64,000 nucleotides of DNA, from positions 930,001 through 994,000 of the forward strand of contig NC_002936.3 in NCBI RefSeq assembly GCF_000011905.1, written 5' to 3'. The stretch is from Dehalococcoides mccartyi 195 (GTDB taxonomy: Bacteria; Chloroflexota; Dehalococcoidia; Dehalococcoidales; Dehalococcoidaceae). Positions 1 to 8,233 of this stretch are shown here, piece by piece. The position numbers were made by a program, and so were the translations under genes. The notes beneath the pieces were generated by a model, which saw nothing but the letters and a program-made list of their open reading frames with translations, was not told where the DNA came from and made no database searches. Positions within the stretch are counted from its first letter, which is position 1. Each line of letters begins with the position of its first letter.

Positions 1-10
1 TTACTCTCTG

Positions 11-214
11 TCAAGGAAAAACCCCAGCCTGTTGAAGGCTTTTATGGAGTTGTTTACCGTGTAACCTGTCTTTTAAAGTGGCCGTTTTTATTCGGCAATC
101 AATTTCAACGTGGGAGAGTATATCATAGGGTTTAGGGGAAAGCAAATCCCTTTTTAGCTTTGGAGGGGGGTATTTTTTAAAATATTTGGCATATTTTTTG
201 TTATTTTTGCCCAT
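11..214 (-). CDS. Small basic hypothetical protein (67 aa)
   Basis: An open frame for a Lys-rich, strongly basic 67-residue protein with no membrane segment and no motif I recognise. Upstream of the ATG there is only a weak AGG about 12 bases away, so translation is uncertain. It lies downstream of the tRNA-Glu/tRNA-Gln pair on the same strand, separated from them by a hairpin terminator. It could be the remnant of a longer gene or a chance open frame. Confidence 0.3.
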   Translation of the reverse strand: MGKNNKKYAKYFKKYPPPKLKRDLLSPKPYDILSHVEIDCRIKTATLKDRLHGKQLHKSLQQAGVFP

Positions 215-440
215 CTGTCATATAACCTGGCATACATATGCTGGTCACGCAGTGCACCCTTAAAGATTTCTTTGGTGTGACGTGGCTTGTTTAAACCCCA
301 AAATTTATAAAAGTTATTTTTTGACTGATTTAAAAAATAAGCTCGGGCTGCACTTATTAAATAAGAAACTCAAAAAGGCAGAAAGTTACTTTTATTCCGG
401 CACCTTACCTTGGCTTTAAATACTAAATAAAAGCAAACAG
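215..440. other. AT-rich intergenic stretch
   Basis: AT-rich spacer between the small basic open frame and the terminator of the tRNA pair. I see no open frame with a ribosome binding site and no convincing promoter. Confidence 0.5.
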
Positions 441-489
441 GTAAAAATAAAGCCCTCTTCAAAACTTTTCAGCTTTGCAAAAGGGCTTT
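441..489 (-). terminator. Intrinsic terminator downstream of tRNA-Glu
   Basis: The arms AAAGCCCT (449-456) and AGGGCTTT (482-489) can form a hairpin. On the minus strand it is followed by ATTTTTACC, a U-rich tail, just past the 3' end of tRNA-Glu. It most likely ends the tRNA transcript. Confidence 0.7.
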
Positions 490-499
490 AAATACCTAT

Positions 500-576
500 T
501 GGTAGCGCATACCGGATTCGAACCGGTGATCTCGTCCTTGAGAGGGACGCGTCCTGGGCCGCTAGACGAATGCGCC
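500..576 (-). tRNA. tRNA-Glu (anticodon CTC)
   Basis: A cloverleaf is visible on the minus strand. The acceptor strands GGCGCAT and ATGCGCT pair, the T-arm is GGTTCGAATCC, and the anticodon stem CGTCC/GGACG closes the loop CTCTCAA, giving anticodon CTC, which reads GAG for glutamate. The 3' CCA is encoded. It lies 13 bases from tRNA-Gln on the same strand and was probably cotranscribed with it. Confidence 0.95.
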
Positions 577-589
577 GTAAAGAACGAAA

Positions 590-663
590 TGGCTGGGGAA
601 GAAGGATTCGAACCTTCCCATACGGATTCAGAGTCCGCTGTCCTACCGCTAGACGATTCCCCA
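590..663 (-). tRNA. tRNA-Gln (anticodon CTG)
   Basis: A minus-strand cloverleaf with acceptor strands TGGGGAA and TTCCCCA, T-arm GGTTCGAATCC, and anticodon loop CTCTGAA, giving anticodon CTG, which reads CAG for glutamine. CCA is encoded. It is the first gene of a two-tRNA unit with tRNA-Glu. Confidence 0.95.
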
Positions 664-695
664 ACATGCACACGGATTATACAGTGAACCAAGCT

Positions 696-741
696 GCAAA
701 ACAATGCCGCATCAATATTAAAAGGTGCGGCATTGTTTTGC
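696..741 (-). terminator. 16-bp inverted repeat, intrinsic terminator
   Basis: Perfect 16-base arms at 696-711 and 726-741 with a 14-base loop. The GC-rich core (GCCGCA/TGCGGC) is followed on either strand by ATTGTTTT, so it can act in both directions. It lies just past the stop of the 43-residue membrane peptide and upstream of the tRNA pair, so it would insulate the two units. Confidence 0.7.
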
Positions 742-751
742 AAAAACTATC

Positions 752-883
752 TTATGAAATAGGGGTAATTGCAGGAGGCATATAAAGGAAGCCATAGAAA
801 ATAACTAAACTTATGCCAAAGCAACAAAACAGGAAGGCTAAGATGAAAGCTATGACGCCGGCATTCTCTAATAGTTTACTCAT
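752..883 (-). CDS. Small single-pass membrane peptide (43 aa)
   Basis: A 43-codon frame on the minus strand starting ATG at 883. After a short polar N-terminus (MSKLLENAG) nearly all of residues 10-35 are hydrophobic (I, A, F, L, V, C, Y), as expected for one transmembrane helix. A GGAG sequence about 10 bases upstream of the ATG serves as ribosome binding site, and the gene is followed by a perfect hairpin terminator. Signal, frame and terminator together favour a real gene. I do not recognise the family and assign no function. Confidence 0.5.
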   Translation of the reverse strand: MSKLLENAGVIAFILAFLFCCFGISLVIFYGFLYMPPAITPIS

Positions 884-975
884 TCCGTTTCCTATCTCCT
901 ATATACATTTTTATATCAGGACTATCATAAATGCTTTTTAATTTTAAGTCAAGAAAACCCTGCATTTGTTCCTGC

Positions 976-1003
976 TTGACATGTATTTGCCGAATGGCAT
1001 AAT
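976..1003 (+). promoter_or_regulatory. Sigma-70-type promoter of rnc
   Basis: TTGACA (976-981), a 16-base spacer and CATAAT (998-1003). The expected transcription start is near 1010, only a few bases before the ATG at 1014, so the message would be almost leaderless. Confidence 0.65.
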
Positions 1004-1013
1004 CTTATCTGAA

Positions 1014-1727
1014 ATGTTAGATTTAACTGAACTTGAAAAATCCCTGGGAGTAAAGTTTGAAAATCTGTCCCTTTTGGAGCAGGCGCTCATACATACTTCA
1101 TGGGTAAACGAAAACCCAAACCACTTAAGCGGCTCTAACGAAAGAATGGAATTTCTGGGTGATGCCGTACTGGGTGTAATATTTGCAGACCGGCTTTACC
1201 ATGATTTCCCTGATATTCAGGAAGGTGACCTGACCCGTTTCCGTTCCCTGCTGGTGCGGCGGGAAAGTCTGGTAAGAGTAGCTTTGGGCATCAATCTTGG
1301 CAAATACCTCTATCTGGGGCGGGGTGAAGATGCCTCCAAGGGGCGTTTTAAGCCGGCCAATCTGGCGGGTGCATTTGAAGCCGTGCTGGCAGCCATATAT
1401 CTGGATAAAGGGATAGATGCAACCAGGGAAGTTATCTTCCGCCTTTTTAAGACCGAAATGGAACGGGTGCAAACCCTGAGTTCCAACATTGATTACAAAT
1501 CACGCCTGCAGGAGCTTGTGCAAGCCCAATTTCAGCTTACACCCCGCTACCGTATTATAGATTTCAGCGGGCCGGAACATAACCATCTGTTTATAGCCGA
1601 AGTCTATACCGAAGACAAAGTGCTGGCGGAAGGTTCGGGGCGCAGCAAAAAAGAAGCCGAAACCAGCGCCGCTAAAGAAGCCTTGCAGCAGTTTGAAAAC
1701 AGCTTTACAGCCGAAGATAACATTTGA
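1014..1727 (+). CDS. rnc: Ribonuclease III
   Basis: Double-strand-specific endoribonuclease that matures rRNA precursors and cuts structured mRNAs. The RNase III signature NERMEFLGD falls at residues 42-50 of the 237-residue protein started here, which is the usual bacterial length. The catalytic domain is followed by a C-terminal double-stranded-RNA-binding domain (about residues 165-232, ending SGRSKKEAE then an Ala-rich helix). An in-frame ATG at 966 would add 16 residues, but it lies upstream of a good TTGACA/CATAAT promoter, so I choose ATG 1014. No Shine-Dalgarno precedes this ATG. A small basic protein gene and acylphosphatase follow closely on the same strand. Confidence 0.95.
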   Translation: MLDLTELEKSLGVKFENLSLLEQALIHTSWVNENPNHLSGSNERMEFLGDAVLGVIFADRLYHDFPDIQEGDLTRFRSLLVRRESLVRVALGINLGKYLYLGRGEDASKGRFKPANLAGAFEAVLAAIYLDKGIDATREVIFRLFKTEMERVQTLSSNIDYKSRLQELVQAQFQLTPRYRIIDFSGPEHNHLFIAEVYTEDKVLAEGSGRSKKEAETSAAKEALQQFENSFTAEDNI

Positions 1728-1756
1728 TAAACTTTTAGCATTGTAGGAGGACACGT

Positions 1757-1897
1757 ATGGGTGGCAGAGATTTTCAATCACGCGAGACCAAAAAACAGAA
1801 GAAAGATTCCAAAAAACCGGCAGTTTCGGGTGAGTTTTTCCAGCCGAATGTAGAACCGGAAGTAGTCCGCAAAAAGAAGAAAAACAAGGATATATAA
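1757..1897 (+). CDS. Small lysine-rich protein (46 aa)
   Basis: A 46-codon frame with a perfect AGGAGG seven bases before the ATG. The protein is highly charged (clusters such as KKQKKDSKK and KKKKNK), has no membrane segment, and is likely soluble and nucleic-acid associated on composition alone. It sits 29 bases after rnc and 21 bases before the acylphosphatase start, so it is probably the middle gene of an rnc operon. I recognise no family. Confidence 0.6.
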   Translation: MGGRDFQSRETKKQKKDSKKPAVSGEFFQPNVEPEVVRKKKKNKDI

Positions 1898-1918
1898 CTT
1901 GGGATACGGGGTTCAGGC

Positions 1919-2194
1919 GTGCATTGTCTGAAAGCGGTTGTCAAAGGGAAAGTTCAGGGAGTTTACTTCAGGGATTTTACCCGGACACAAGCCATACGTC
2001 TGGGGCTTTGCGGATACGCCCAAAACCTTGAGAGCGGCACTGACGTGGAAGTGATAGCCGAAGGAGACAAAGATATTCTGCTTGAATTTCTAAAACTGCT
2101 CCGCTCCGGCCCTCCCCATGCTGAGGTTCAAGAAGTGGAAGTAAGCTGGTCAAGCACAAATGGCAACTACGGTGATTTCCACATCAAATACTAA
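1919..2194 (+). CDS. acyP: Acylphosphatase
   Basis: Small cytosolic enzyme that hydrolyses carboxyl-phosphate bonds such as acetyl phosphate and 1,3-bisphosphoglycerate. The 91-residue length is typical. The signature is clear: a KGKVQGVYFRDF block carrying the phosphate-binding Arg, then a GYAQNLESG block carrying the catalytic Asn. The start is GTG at 1919, with only a weak G-rich ribosome site before it. The gene follows rnc and the small basic protein, and its transcript probably ends at the hairpin inside the convergent DUF362-like gene. Confidence 0.92.
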   Translation: MHCLKAVVKGKVQGVYFRDFTRTQAIRLGLCGYAQNLESGTDVEVIAEGDKDILLEFLKLLRSGPPHAEVQEVEVSWSSTNGNYGDFHIKY

Positions 2195-2219
2195 GCCGAA
2201 TAAATGAAAACCAAGGGTT

Positions 2220-2954
2220 TTAAGTCCAGCGTTCCAGTTCAACGCTGGACGTTTTTATTAACTCCAGATAATCTGTTTTTATATTCAGAGTACGTGAAAC
2301 TTCGGTATCAACTTCATAAGGTTCACCCGCAAATATCTTGCCCACGTGCTCAATCTCGCCCTTAGTGGGGTCACCGTGACTGGTAAATTTCTGGGTGGCC
2401 TCTATGATACCCATATCAAAGGGCAACGTAAAGTAAAGGTCAGATAAAACCTTTTCAATACCCTGATTATAAAGCGCGTCCCAGCCTGTTTTGCCGCTGC
2501 CATATTTGCTGGAAGGCAGTACCGGCAGCAGATTTGAGATTGAGAAGTTGCCCTTGCCGTTTATCACCTGCAACGGGGTAACACTTATCAGAAAATCACT
2601 GGACAAGATAACATTGGGCACCCAAAAGGTAGGTATAACCAGAGGCTTGTTAAGCGGGTTATCCACCTCAACCCAGGTGCAATCATTTACGTCCAGCAGG
2701 ACCACCCTTTGAAAATCATACGAAAGAGATTTATAAATACTCTTCATGGGCGCACCACCAGGTGCTCCCTCCAGTATGATAATATCCGCATCACTCAGTT
2801 TGCGTATTCCGGCTATGATTTTGGATATGAGCTCACGGCTGGTACTCACCGGATACTGCACCGGATAATGGGCACAAGGCTTTATCAGGACTCTTCTGGC
2901 ACGGGAAAGTATTTCCGGTGCTTTAAAATTATATTCGGAAGCATTGTATATCAA
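2220..2954 (-). CDS. DUF362-like protein
   Basis: A 244-residue soluble protein resembling the DUF362 family: an early LIKPCAHYP strand, a helix after STSRELISKII, and an IIILEG strand. DUF362 proteins often accompany ferredoxin-like domains, but no Cys cluster for an iron-sulfur centre is visible here, and the biochemical role is unknown. The start is TTG at 2954, chosen because AGGAG lies seven bases upstream; no nearby in-frame ATG has such a site. The last codons overlap the terminator hairpin of the convergent acyP unit. The family call is moderate. Confidence 0.7.
   Translation of the reverse strand: MIYNASEYNFKAPEILSRARRVLIKPCAHYPVQYPVSTSRELISKIIAGIRKLSDADIIILEGAPGGAPMKSIYKSLSYDFQRVVLLDVNDCTWVEVDNPLNKPLVIPTFWVPNVILSSDFLISVTPLQVINGKGNFSISNLLPVLPSSKYGSGKTGWDALYNQGIEKVLSDLYFTLPFDMGIIEATQKFTSHGDPTKGEIEHVGKIFAGEPYEVDTEVSRTLNIKTDYLELIKTSSVELERWT
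2224..2256 (+). terminator. Terminator of the rnc-acyP unit, inside a convergent CDS
   Basis: Perfect 10-bp stem (GTCCAGCGTT at 2224-2233, AACGCTGGAC at 2241-2250) with a 7-base loop, followed on the plus strand by GTTTTTATT. It lies 30 bases past the acyP stop and within the C-terminal codons of the DUF362-like gene on the other strand. Confidence 0.8.
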
Positions 2955-3491
2955 GAATGTACTCCTGGTTTATCATAATAAGTAAAATGGCATCTTAATA
3001 TTTGGTTATCTTGGGTTAAACTGCGGCCGATATTCGGCAGGTGAATGGAGCAGGTCAAAATGCCCCCCACCTGAAGAACACCCCCGACTTGCCGGCTTGG
3101 TAAGTCACAAATCGGATGCCCCTATTCAGCCCGATACTAAAGCATAAAACCGATGCCATTATCCCGGCTAAAAAATACTCCACCAGAGTTTTTACCCGGT
3201 TAAGCATCGGCTGTCAGCTTAGCCATATTGCAGCTTTTTCACAGATATTAAAACCCCCGGCCTATGTAATAGCAGCCCAATAACAAATAATCTGCCTCCA
3301 ACCACAAAAACAACTTTGGCAAAACCAAAATTGCAGAATCTTGAGGCATATTATTCACCCTGGGCTAAACCCGGCCAGGATAATCTGTCCTGATGCAAGA
3401 GAAGGCAGTACATTGCTTGCAAAAACCAACCCTCATTTGCAACCCATTCATTTTAGCACAAAAGTCAAGGTTTTCAGCCATATATTTATAA
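2955..3491. other. 537-base intergenic region, possible 50-aa frame
   Basis: A long gap between two minus-strand genes. I see one minus-strand frame of 50 codons (3207 down to 3055) starting MLNRVKTLVEYFLAG, with a hydrophobic N-terminal stretch but no Shine-Dalgarno, so I do not call it a gene. No tRNA, clear promoter or strong hairpin is evident. The stretch may be decayed coding sequence. Confidence 0.4.
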
Positions 3492-4979
3492 TTATTTTGC
3501 AGTATTTACTGCCAAACGTATCAGAGTAGCTACAGATGCTCCTGAACCGCCCTTGATCCGGTAACCGCTGTCCTTATCAAGATAGGCCGTGCCGGCAATA
3601 TCCAAATGCACCCAGGGTGTATCTTGCACAAATTCTTCCAGAAACAAAGCCGCCGTGCTGGCACCGGCAACCGCACCGCCCACATTTTTTATATCAGCCA
3701 CATCGCTCTTTATCATTTCTCTATACTCTTCAAAAGTGGGCAGCTGCCAGATGCATTCGCCCGCCTGTTTGGCAGCAGATACAACCCCGGCATAAAAGTC
3801 GTCATTATTGGTAAAACCGCCGCTGCAGGCACTGCCGAATACGCGTGAGCAGGCACCGGTAAGGGTGGCAATATCTACTATTTGTTTAGCCCCCTGCCGG
3901 CAGGCATAATCAAGGGCATCAGCCAGTATCAGCCGCCCCTCAGCGTCAGTAGAATGGATTTCTACCGTCTTTCCGCTGGCCATGCGCAGAACATCACCCG
4001 GCTTGATAGCACAGCCGCTGGGCATGTTTTCAGTAGCCGGCACAATACCCATAATATTTACCGCCGGTTTCAGCTTAGCAATAGCCCCCATAGATGTAAT
4101 CACGGCCGCCCCGCCGGACATATCCGACTTCATTTCCCACATTTTATCCGAGGGTTTCAAGGATATGCCGCCTGAATCAAACGTAATAGCTTTACCCACG
4201 TAAGCCAAATCAATTTCATCACTATCACGCCCGGTATATTTGAGGACAATAAATTTGGGTGCCTGACATGAGCCTTGCCCCACTCCCAGCACGCCACCCA
4301 TGCCTTTTTCAAGCAGTTGGGATTCATTAAATATCTGGCAGCCAAGGCCTGTAGATTCGGCCAAACGCTGTGCAAAATCTGCCAAATCAGTAGGGGTCAT
4401 GTTGCTGGAAGGTTCGTTTATAAGGTCACGGGCAGAACAGACCGCTTCGGCTATAATCTGCCCCCTGATAAGCCCTTGTGAGGCGCTGGACAGGTCAGCA
4501 TTGTCCCCCAGTGCCAGTTTAACTTCATCAATCACCCCGTTTTCATTGCCGCTGGTAAAATACTTGCGGAAACGGTAACTGCCCATAAGTGCGCCGCCAA
4601 CCGCTGTTTCAGCCAGCACATCTGCCGCAAGCGGAAGCTCGCCTAACCAGATAGCCATATTCTTGAAAGCCTTTTTGGATAAAGCCCTTGCAAGCTCACC
4701 CACAGACTTACGGAGTTCGTCAGGCCCGAATTTATCAGCTTTTCCCAAACCGAATACGGCCAAATAGCGGACAGGTAGATTGCCCAGCGTATTTATCAGA
4801 TCAAGCTCTCCTGTTTTGCCCTTGAGCTCGGTTTTATCCTTCATTTCAGCCAGGCTGCCCCCCAGCTTGGCATCCAGTTCTTTAAGTTCAAAACTCAAAT
4901 CCTGCCCTTCAAAAACAGGCATTGCCAAAACATCAGCCGTAATTGACCGGGGGTTTTGCTGAATGACTTTTATTTCCAT
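3492..4979 (-). CDS. pepA: Leucyl aminopeptidase (M17 family)
   Basis: Cytosolic two-metal aminopeptidase that removes N-terminal residues during peptide turnover. The family block appears as STDAEGRLILADAL (canonical NTDAEGRL), with the KAITFDSGGISLKP block carrying metal- and substrate-binding Lys and Asp. At 495 residues the length is normal. I start at ATG 4979 rather than the GTG nine bases upstream: GAGGAG is spaced eight bases from this ATG, whereas it touches the GTG. The ATG overlaps the stop of the upstream P-loop kinase by one base (TAATG), so the two are translationally coupled. Confidence 0.93.
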   Translation of the reverse strand: MEIKVIQQNPRSITADVLAMPVFEGQDLSFELKELDAKLGGSLAEMKDKTELKGKTGELDLINTLGNLPVRYLAVFGLGKADKFGPDELRKSVGELARALSKKAFKNMAIWLGELPLAADVLAETAVGGALMGSYRFRKYFTSGNENGVIDEVKLALGDNADLSSASQGLIRGQIIAEAVCSARDLINEPSSNMTPTDLADFAQRLAESTGLGCQIFNESQLLEKGMGGVLGVGQGSCQAPKFIVLKYTGRDSDEIDLAYVGKAITFDSGGISLKPSDKMWEMKSDMSGGAAVITSMGAIAKLKPAVNIMGIVPATENMPSGCAIKPGDVLRMASGKTVEIHSTDAEGRLILADALDYACRQGAKQIVDIATLTGACSRVFGSACSGGFTNNDDFYAGVVSAAKQAGECIWQLPTFEEYREMIKSDVADIKNVGGAVAGASTAALFLEEFVQDTPWVHLDIAGTAYLDKDSGYRIKGGSGASVATLIRLAVNTAK

Positions 4980-5581
4980 TATCTGCACTCCTCTTGTGAA
5001 ATATAGTTTTTTACATCTTTTATTAGATACTCCAGCACCGGCTGAAAGTCAGACTCACTCTTTATACGATAACATTTACCGGAAACAGGCTCAAACTTCG
5101 GCCTCAGCTGCAGGTAAATCTCCCAATCCGCATCAGAGCGGGATGTACCCTGCTGTATCCGCTCGTTCAGGTGTTTTTTGATAATCTCCGGAGGCAAATC
5201 AATCTCTACAACAAAATTTCTGACTCCCGCCCCGGAGGCAATCTTATATAAAGGTTCGCGGTCTTTAGCAGTCAGGCTGGTAGCATCCAGCACCAGAGAT
5301 ACTTTCTGCTTTAGCAGTTTGGCCATAAGCGTATGCACTGCCGTAAAAACTCTGGTATGCTCAGTATCAGTATAAACCGGTTGTGTTACCAGGGTTTTAC
5401 GCAAAGCGTCACTCTCCAGTACCACAGCCGGTATGTGTTCTACAAAATGCTTTGCAAAGGTACTTTTACCTGTTCCCGGCAGCCCGACAAGTATAAGCAG
5501 AAACGGGCATTTCTCCGGCGGAGGCAACTTCCCCAAACTGGACAGCAATAATCCGGTATCATTTTCAGACGCAAGCAGCAT
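4979..5581 (-). CDS. AAA-type P-loop kinase
   Basis: A 200-residue protein with a Walker A motif GLPGTGKS near residue 34 and a following LVLDATSLTAKDR block typical of AAA_33 kinases, a family of small-molecule or nucleic-acid kinases of mixed specificity. The substrate cannot be read from sequence. The ATG at 5581 has no Shine-Dalgarno, but a TATAAT (minus strand, 5598-5593) lies 11 bases before it, suggesting a nearly leaderless transcript. Its stop codon overlaps the pepA start, so the genes form a two-gene operon. Confidence 0.8.
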   Translation of the reverse strand: MLLASENDTGLLLSSLGKLPPPEKCPFLLILVGLPGTGKSTFAKHFVEHIPAVVLESDALRKTLVTQPVYTDTEHTRVFTAVHTLMAKLLKQKVSLVLDATSLTAKDREPLYKIASGAGVRNFVVEIDLPPEIIKKHLNERIQQGTSRSDADWEIYLQLRPKFEPVSGKCYRIKSESDFQPVLEYLIKDVKNYISQEECR

Positions 5582-5629
5582 AATAACTAAACATTATATT
5601 CCAAAAAAACTAAAAAACCCAGACAGTTT

Positions 5630-6484
5630 TCAAGCCTCGTAAAAAGCTATTCCGACTACCCCAGGACCGGTATGCACCCCCATCACCGGGGTAAATTCCA
5701 TCAGCAAAATTTCTGCCTGAGGATATTTTTCCTTTATGCTCTGTTCAAGGCCGTGTGCCCGTTCCAGGGCATCAGCGTGCATTACCGCCGCTGTGAGTTT
5801 CCCTTTGCCCTTTACGTGTTCGGTCATCAAGTCCAGTATATTCTGCAAAGCTTTTTCAGCAGTCCGCGGCAGAGCTATAGTCTGGGCATCCCCGTTCCGC
5901 AGCGTAAAAACCGGCTTTATCTGAAGGACAGAATCTGCCAGAGCCGCTATTTTAGGAATACGCCCGCCTCTAATTAAATAATCAAAGGTATCCAAAGTGG
6001 CATACAGATATACCCTCTGCATCAGGGTATTTACCTGGGCAACCAGATTATTCAGGCTTTTGCCGGATTCAGCCTGGCGGGCGGCTTCCATAACTACCAG
6101 CCCCAAACCGGCAGCCGCTGTTTCGCAGGGAATTACTTTTATACAAAGGTTTTTCTGCTTTTCCAGTACCTGCATGGCCGCCAGCTGGACGGCATTGAAC
6201 ATACCCGAAAACCGCACCGGCTCGGTAATGCACAATATCTGGTCAGTTCTGGACGCCAAACGGCTGAAGGCTTCAATATAAGGACCCGGCACCGAACCAA
6301 TAGTTTTAGCGGTCAGGGGAGATTCTTTTAGCATCCGGTAAAAGCGGCCCAGCTTTAGTTCGTTATCGGGATAAACCTTGCCGTCTATCACAACGTCTAT
6401 CGGAATAACTTCTATCTGGTATTTCCGGACAAGTTCGGAGGGTATACAGGCAGTGGTATCGGTTACTATGGCTACGTTAGCCAT
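5630..6484 (-). CDS. DegV family fatty-acid-binding protein
   Basis: A 284-residue DegV-family protein. The N-terminus VAIVTDTTACIP, the IEVIPIDVVIDG block and the RGGRIPK block are family hallmarks. DegV proteins bind a fatty acid, and in Firmicutes the related FakB proteins hand it to the kinase FakA. No FakA partner is visible here. A GAGAGGTG ribosome site precedes the ATG. The gene stands alone between the acyl-adenylate synthetase-like gene upstream and the kinase-pepA pair downstream, all on the minus strand, so a link to acyl metabolism is possible but inferred. Confidence 0.88.
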   Translation of the reverse strand: MANVAIVTDTTACIPSELVRKYQIEVIPIDVVIDGKVYPDNELKLGRFYRMLKESPLTAKTIGSVPGPYIEAFSRLASRTDQILCITEPVRFSGMFNAVQLAAMQVLEKQKNLCIKVIPCETAAAGLGLVVMEAARQAESGKSLNNLVAQVNTLMQRVYLYATLDTFDYLIRGGRIPKIAALADSVLQIKPVFTLRNGDAQTIALPRTAEKALQNILDLMTEHVKGKGKLTAAVMHADALERAHGLEQSIKEKYPQAEILLMEFTPVMGVHTGPGVVGIAFYEA

Positions 6485-6559
6485 ATTTCACCTCTCATCA
6501 GCTACAGTATGTAACTTATTATACACATAGCTATGAGTTTGGCAATATATACATTCCGC

Positions 6560-8083
6560 TCATTTTTGCATCTGCCTTAGAGTTTCCCGGCAGGGCAAAC
6601 CCAGCAAATCACAGGGCAGTTCTTTTAAAATAAAGATTTCCCGGGGGGTTTTATACTGCGCCAGATTATCCAGACAGTATTTCTTAATACCGGCAGGGGT
6701 TTGCTCAAACCCGTCCCGAAGTACCACCGCCACCCGAACCACTTCACCCCGCATACCATCAGGATCAGGTATCCCCACTGCCAGTACTTCTTTCACCCCC
6801 GGGCATGAAAGAAGCAAATCTTCAAGGTCAGAAAAATATATATTCTGACCTTTGGTAATAAGCATGGGCTTAATAAAACTCTTTATGTAAACAAATCCCT
6901 CGTTATCCTTATAGCCGATATCCCCGGTATAAAGCCAGCCGTTACGCAACATCTGGCTGGTTCTTTCAGGCTGACGGTATATCCCCTGCATAACCGGCCC
7001 GCGGATAATGACCTCCCCCGCCTGAAACGGCAGTAATAAATGCCCTGCCCCATCCACCACCTCCAGTTCAAACCCGTTAAGTGTTTTACCCACTGAACCG
7101 GGTTTACCGCTTCGGTCTAACGGCTGGCAGGTTACATGGGAAGTAGATTCAGTCAGGCCGTAAAAATCCACCAAGTCCCTATCCAGCAAAATCCTGTAGG
7201 CCAGCACCAGTTCCGGGGGCAGGGGCGCACCGGCACTGCCGCATAACCTGAGTGAAGTCAGATTGTATTCAGAAGAATTTTCACGCAAATGGCGAACCAG
7301 CATGGCATGAATAAAAGGAACGCCCAGAAATACGGTAATGCTTTCCCTTTCAATAGTTTTTAGCAGGCAGTCTATAGAAACACCGGAAAGAAGTATCACA
7401 CTCCCGCCGCAAAAAAGAGTACCCAGCATTACCACCACCAGCCCGATGACGTGATGAAGCGGCAGGGCAAAGAGTATTACCCTGTCTTCGGCCGTTTGTT
7501 CAAACCCGCAGGCGGAAATAGCGGCTGTCTTTACCAGATTTTCATGGCTTATCATGACGCCTTGCGGGCGTAACTGGGCAGCCGATGTATAAGCGATATG
7601 GGCTACCTGAGTTTCAGGCACATCAATTTCAAAAGGCAACTCCGATATGTTAGCCAAAAAGTCTTTAAGTACAGCTACACCCGGATAAACGGTATCTTCC
7701 AGACTGATATAATGCTGGATATAACCCAGTTCAGAGCGGTGCGGGTGCAATACATTTAGCCCCTCGGTTTGGCAAACCAAGGCTACAGGCTGGCAGTCAT
7801 CCAGCAAAGCTTTCAGTTCAGGCCATTTGTATTTGGGGTCAAGCGGTACGGCCACAGCCCCTATTTTGACTATACCGAAATAAAAAAACACAAATTCAAA
7901 ACAGTTTGGCATCAGAAGCGCCACCCGTTCGCCCGCAACCACTCCCCGGCGGGTAAGCGCCCAGGCATAACAGTCGGAAATACTGTCCAATTCATTATAA
8001 GTAACCTGTTTATTTTCAGATTTCAAAGCGACAGCCTCAGGCCGGGCTGCCACTATTTCTGAAAGCCTGTCAGCAAGATTCAA
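6560..8083 (-). CDS. Acyl-CoA synthetase-like protein with degenerate active site
   Basis: A 507-residue member of the ANL superfamily (acyl-CoA synthetases and adenylation domains). The overall fold is recognisable: an early YNELDSISDCYAWAL block, YGLTEST near residue 318 and YTGDIG further on. The ATP-binding loop, normally TSGTTGxPKG, reads TSAAQLRPQG at residues 166-175, losing the Gly-Thr-rich turn and the Lys. The GRxKD hinge reads SFIKPML, and the C-terminal catalytic Lys motif (GKxxR) reads LGLPCRETLR with no Lys. Conventional adenylation is therefore doubtful and a binding or structural role is possible. The start is TTG with GGTGAG upstream. Confidence 0.8.
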   Translation of the reverse strand: MNLADRLSEIVAARPEAVALKSENKQVTYNELDSISDCYAWALTRRGVVAGERVALLMPNCFEFVFFYFGIVKIGAVAVPLDPKYKWPELKALLDDCQPVALVCQTEGLNVLHPHRSELGYIQHYISLEDTVYPGVAVLKDFLANISELPFEIDVPETQVAHIAYTSAAQLRPQGVMISHENLVKTAAISACGFEQTAEDRVILFALPLHHVIGLVVVMLGTLFCGGSVILLSGVSIDCLLKTIERESITVFLGVPFIHAMLVRHLRENSSEYNLTSLRLCGSAGAPLPPELVLAYRILLDRDLVDFYGLTESTSHVTCQPLDRSGKPGSVGKTLNGFELEVVDGAGHLLLPFQAGEVIIRGPVMQGIYRQPERTSQMLRNGWLYTGDIGYKDNEGFVYIKSFIKPMLITKGQNIYFSDLEDLLLSCPGVKEVLAVGIPDPDGMRGEVVRVAVVLRDGFEQTPAGIKKYCLDNLAQYKTPREIFILKELPCDLLGLPCRETLRQMQK

Positions 8084-8198
8084 ATCTCACCATCCGGAAA
8101 TATATTGTCTGAAGCATTAGATGAGCCAGTGTACCAGATTTTATATTTTGTATCAATTTTTTAATATCATTCATTTTGTTTGTTTAACGGAAACCAGC

Positions 8199-8227
8199 TT
8201 GACAAGCAGACACCCAGTGATTAATAT
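8199..8227 (+). promoter_or_regulatory. Promoter of the trpB2 T-box transcript
   Basis: TTGACA (8199-8204), a 17-base spacer and TAATAT (8222-8227). This is a near-consensus sigma-70 promoter placed directly upstream of the T-box leader. Confidence 0.8.
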
Positions 8228-8233
8228 GTAGCT

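Noticed and set aside
459-785. Several overlapping frames across 459-785
   Set aside because: They cross two tRNA genes and a terminator hairpin.
3055-3207. 50-codon minus-strand frame with hydrophobic N-terminus
   Set aside because: No Shine-Dalgarno or promoter and no terminator; kept only as a note under the intergenic region.
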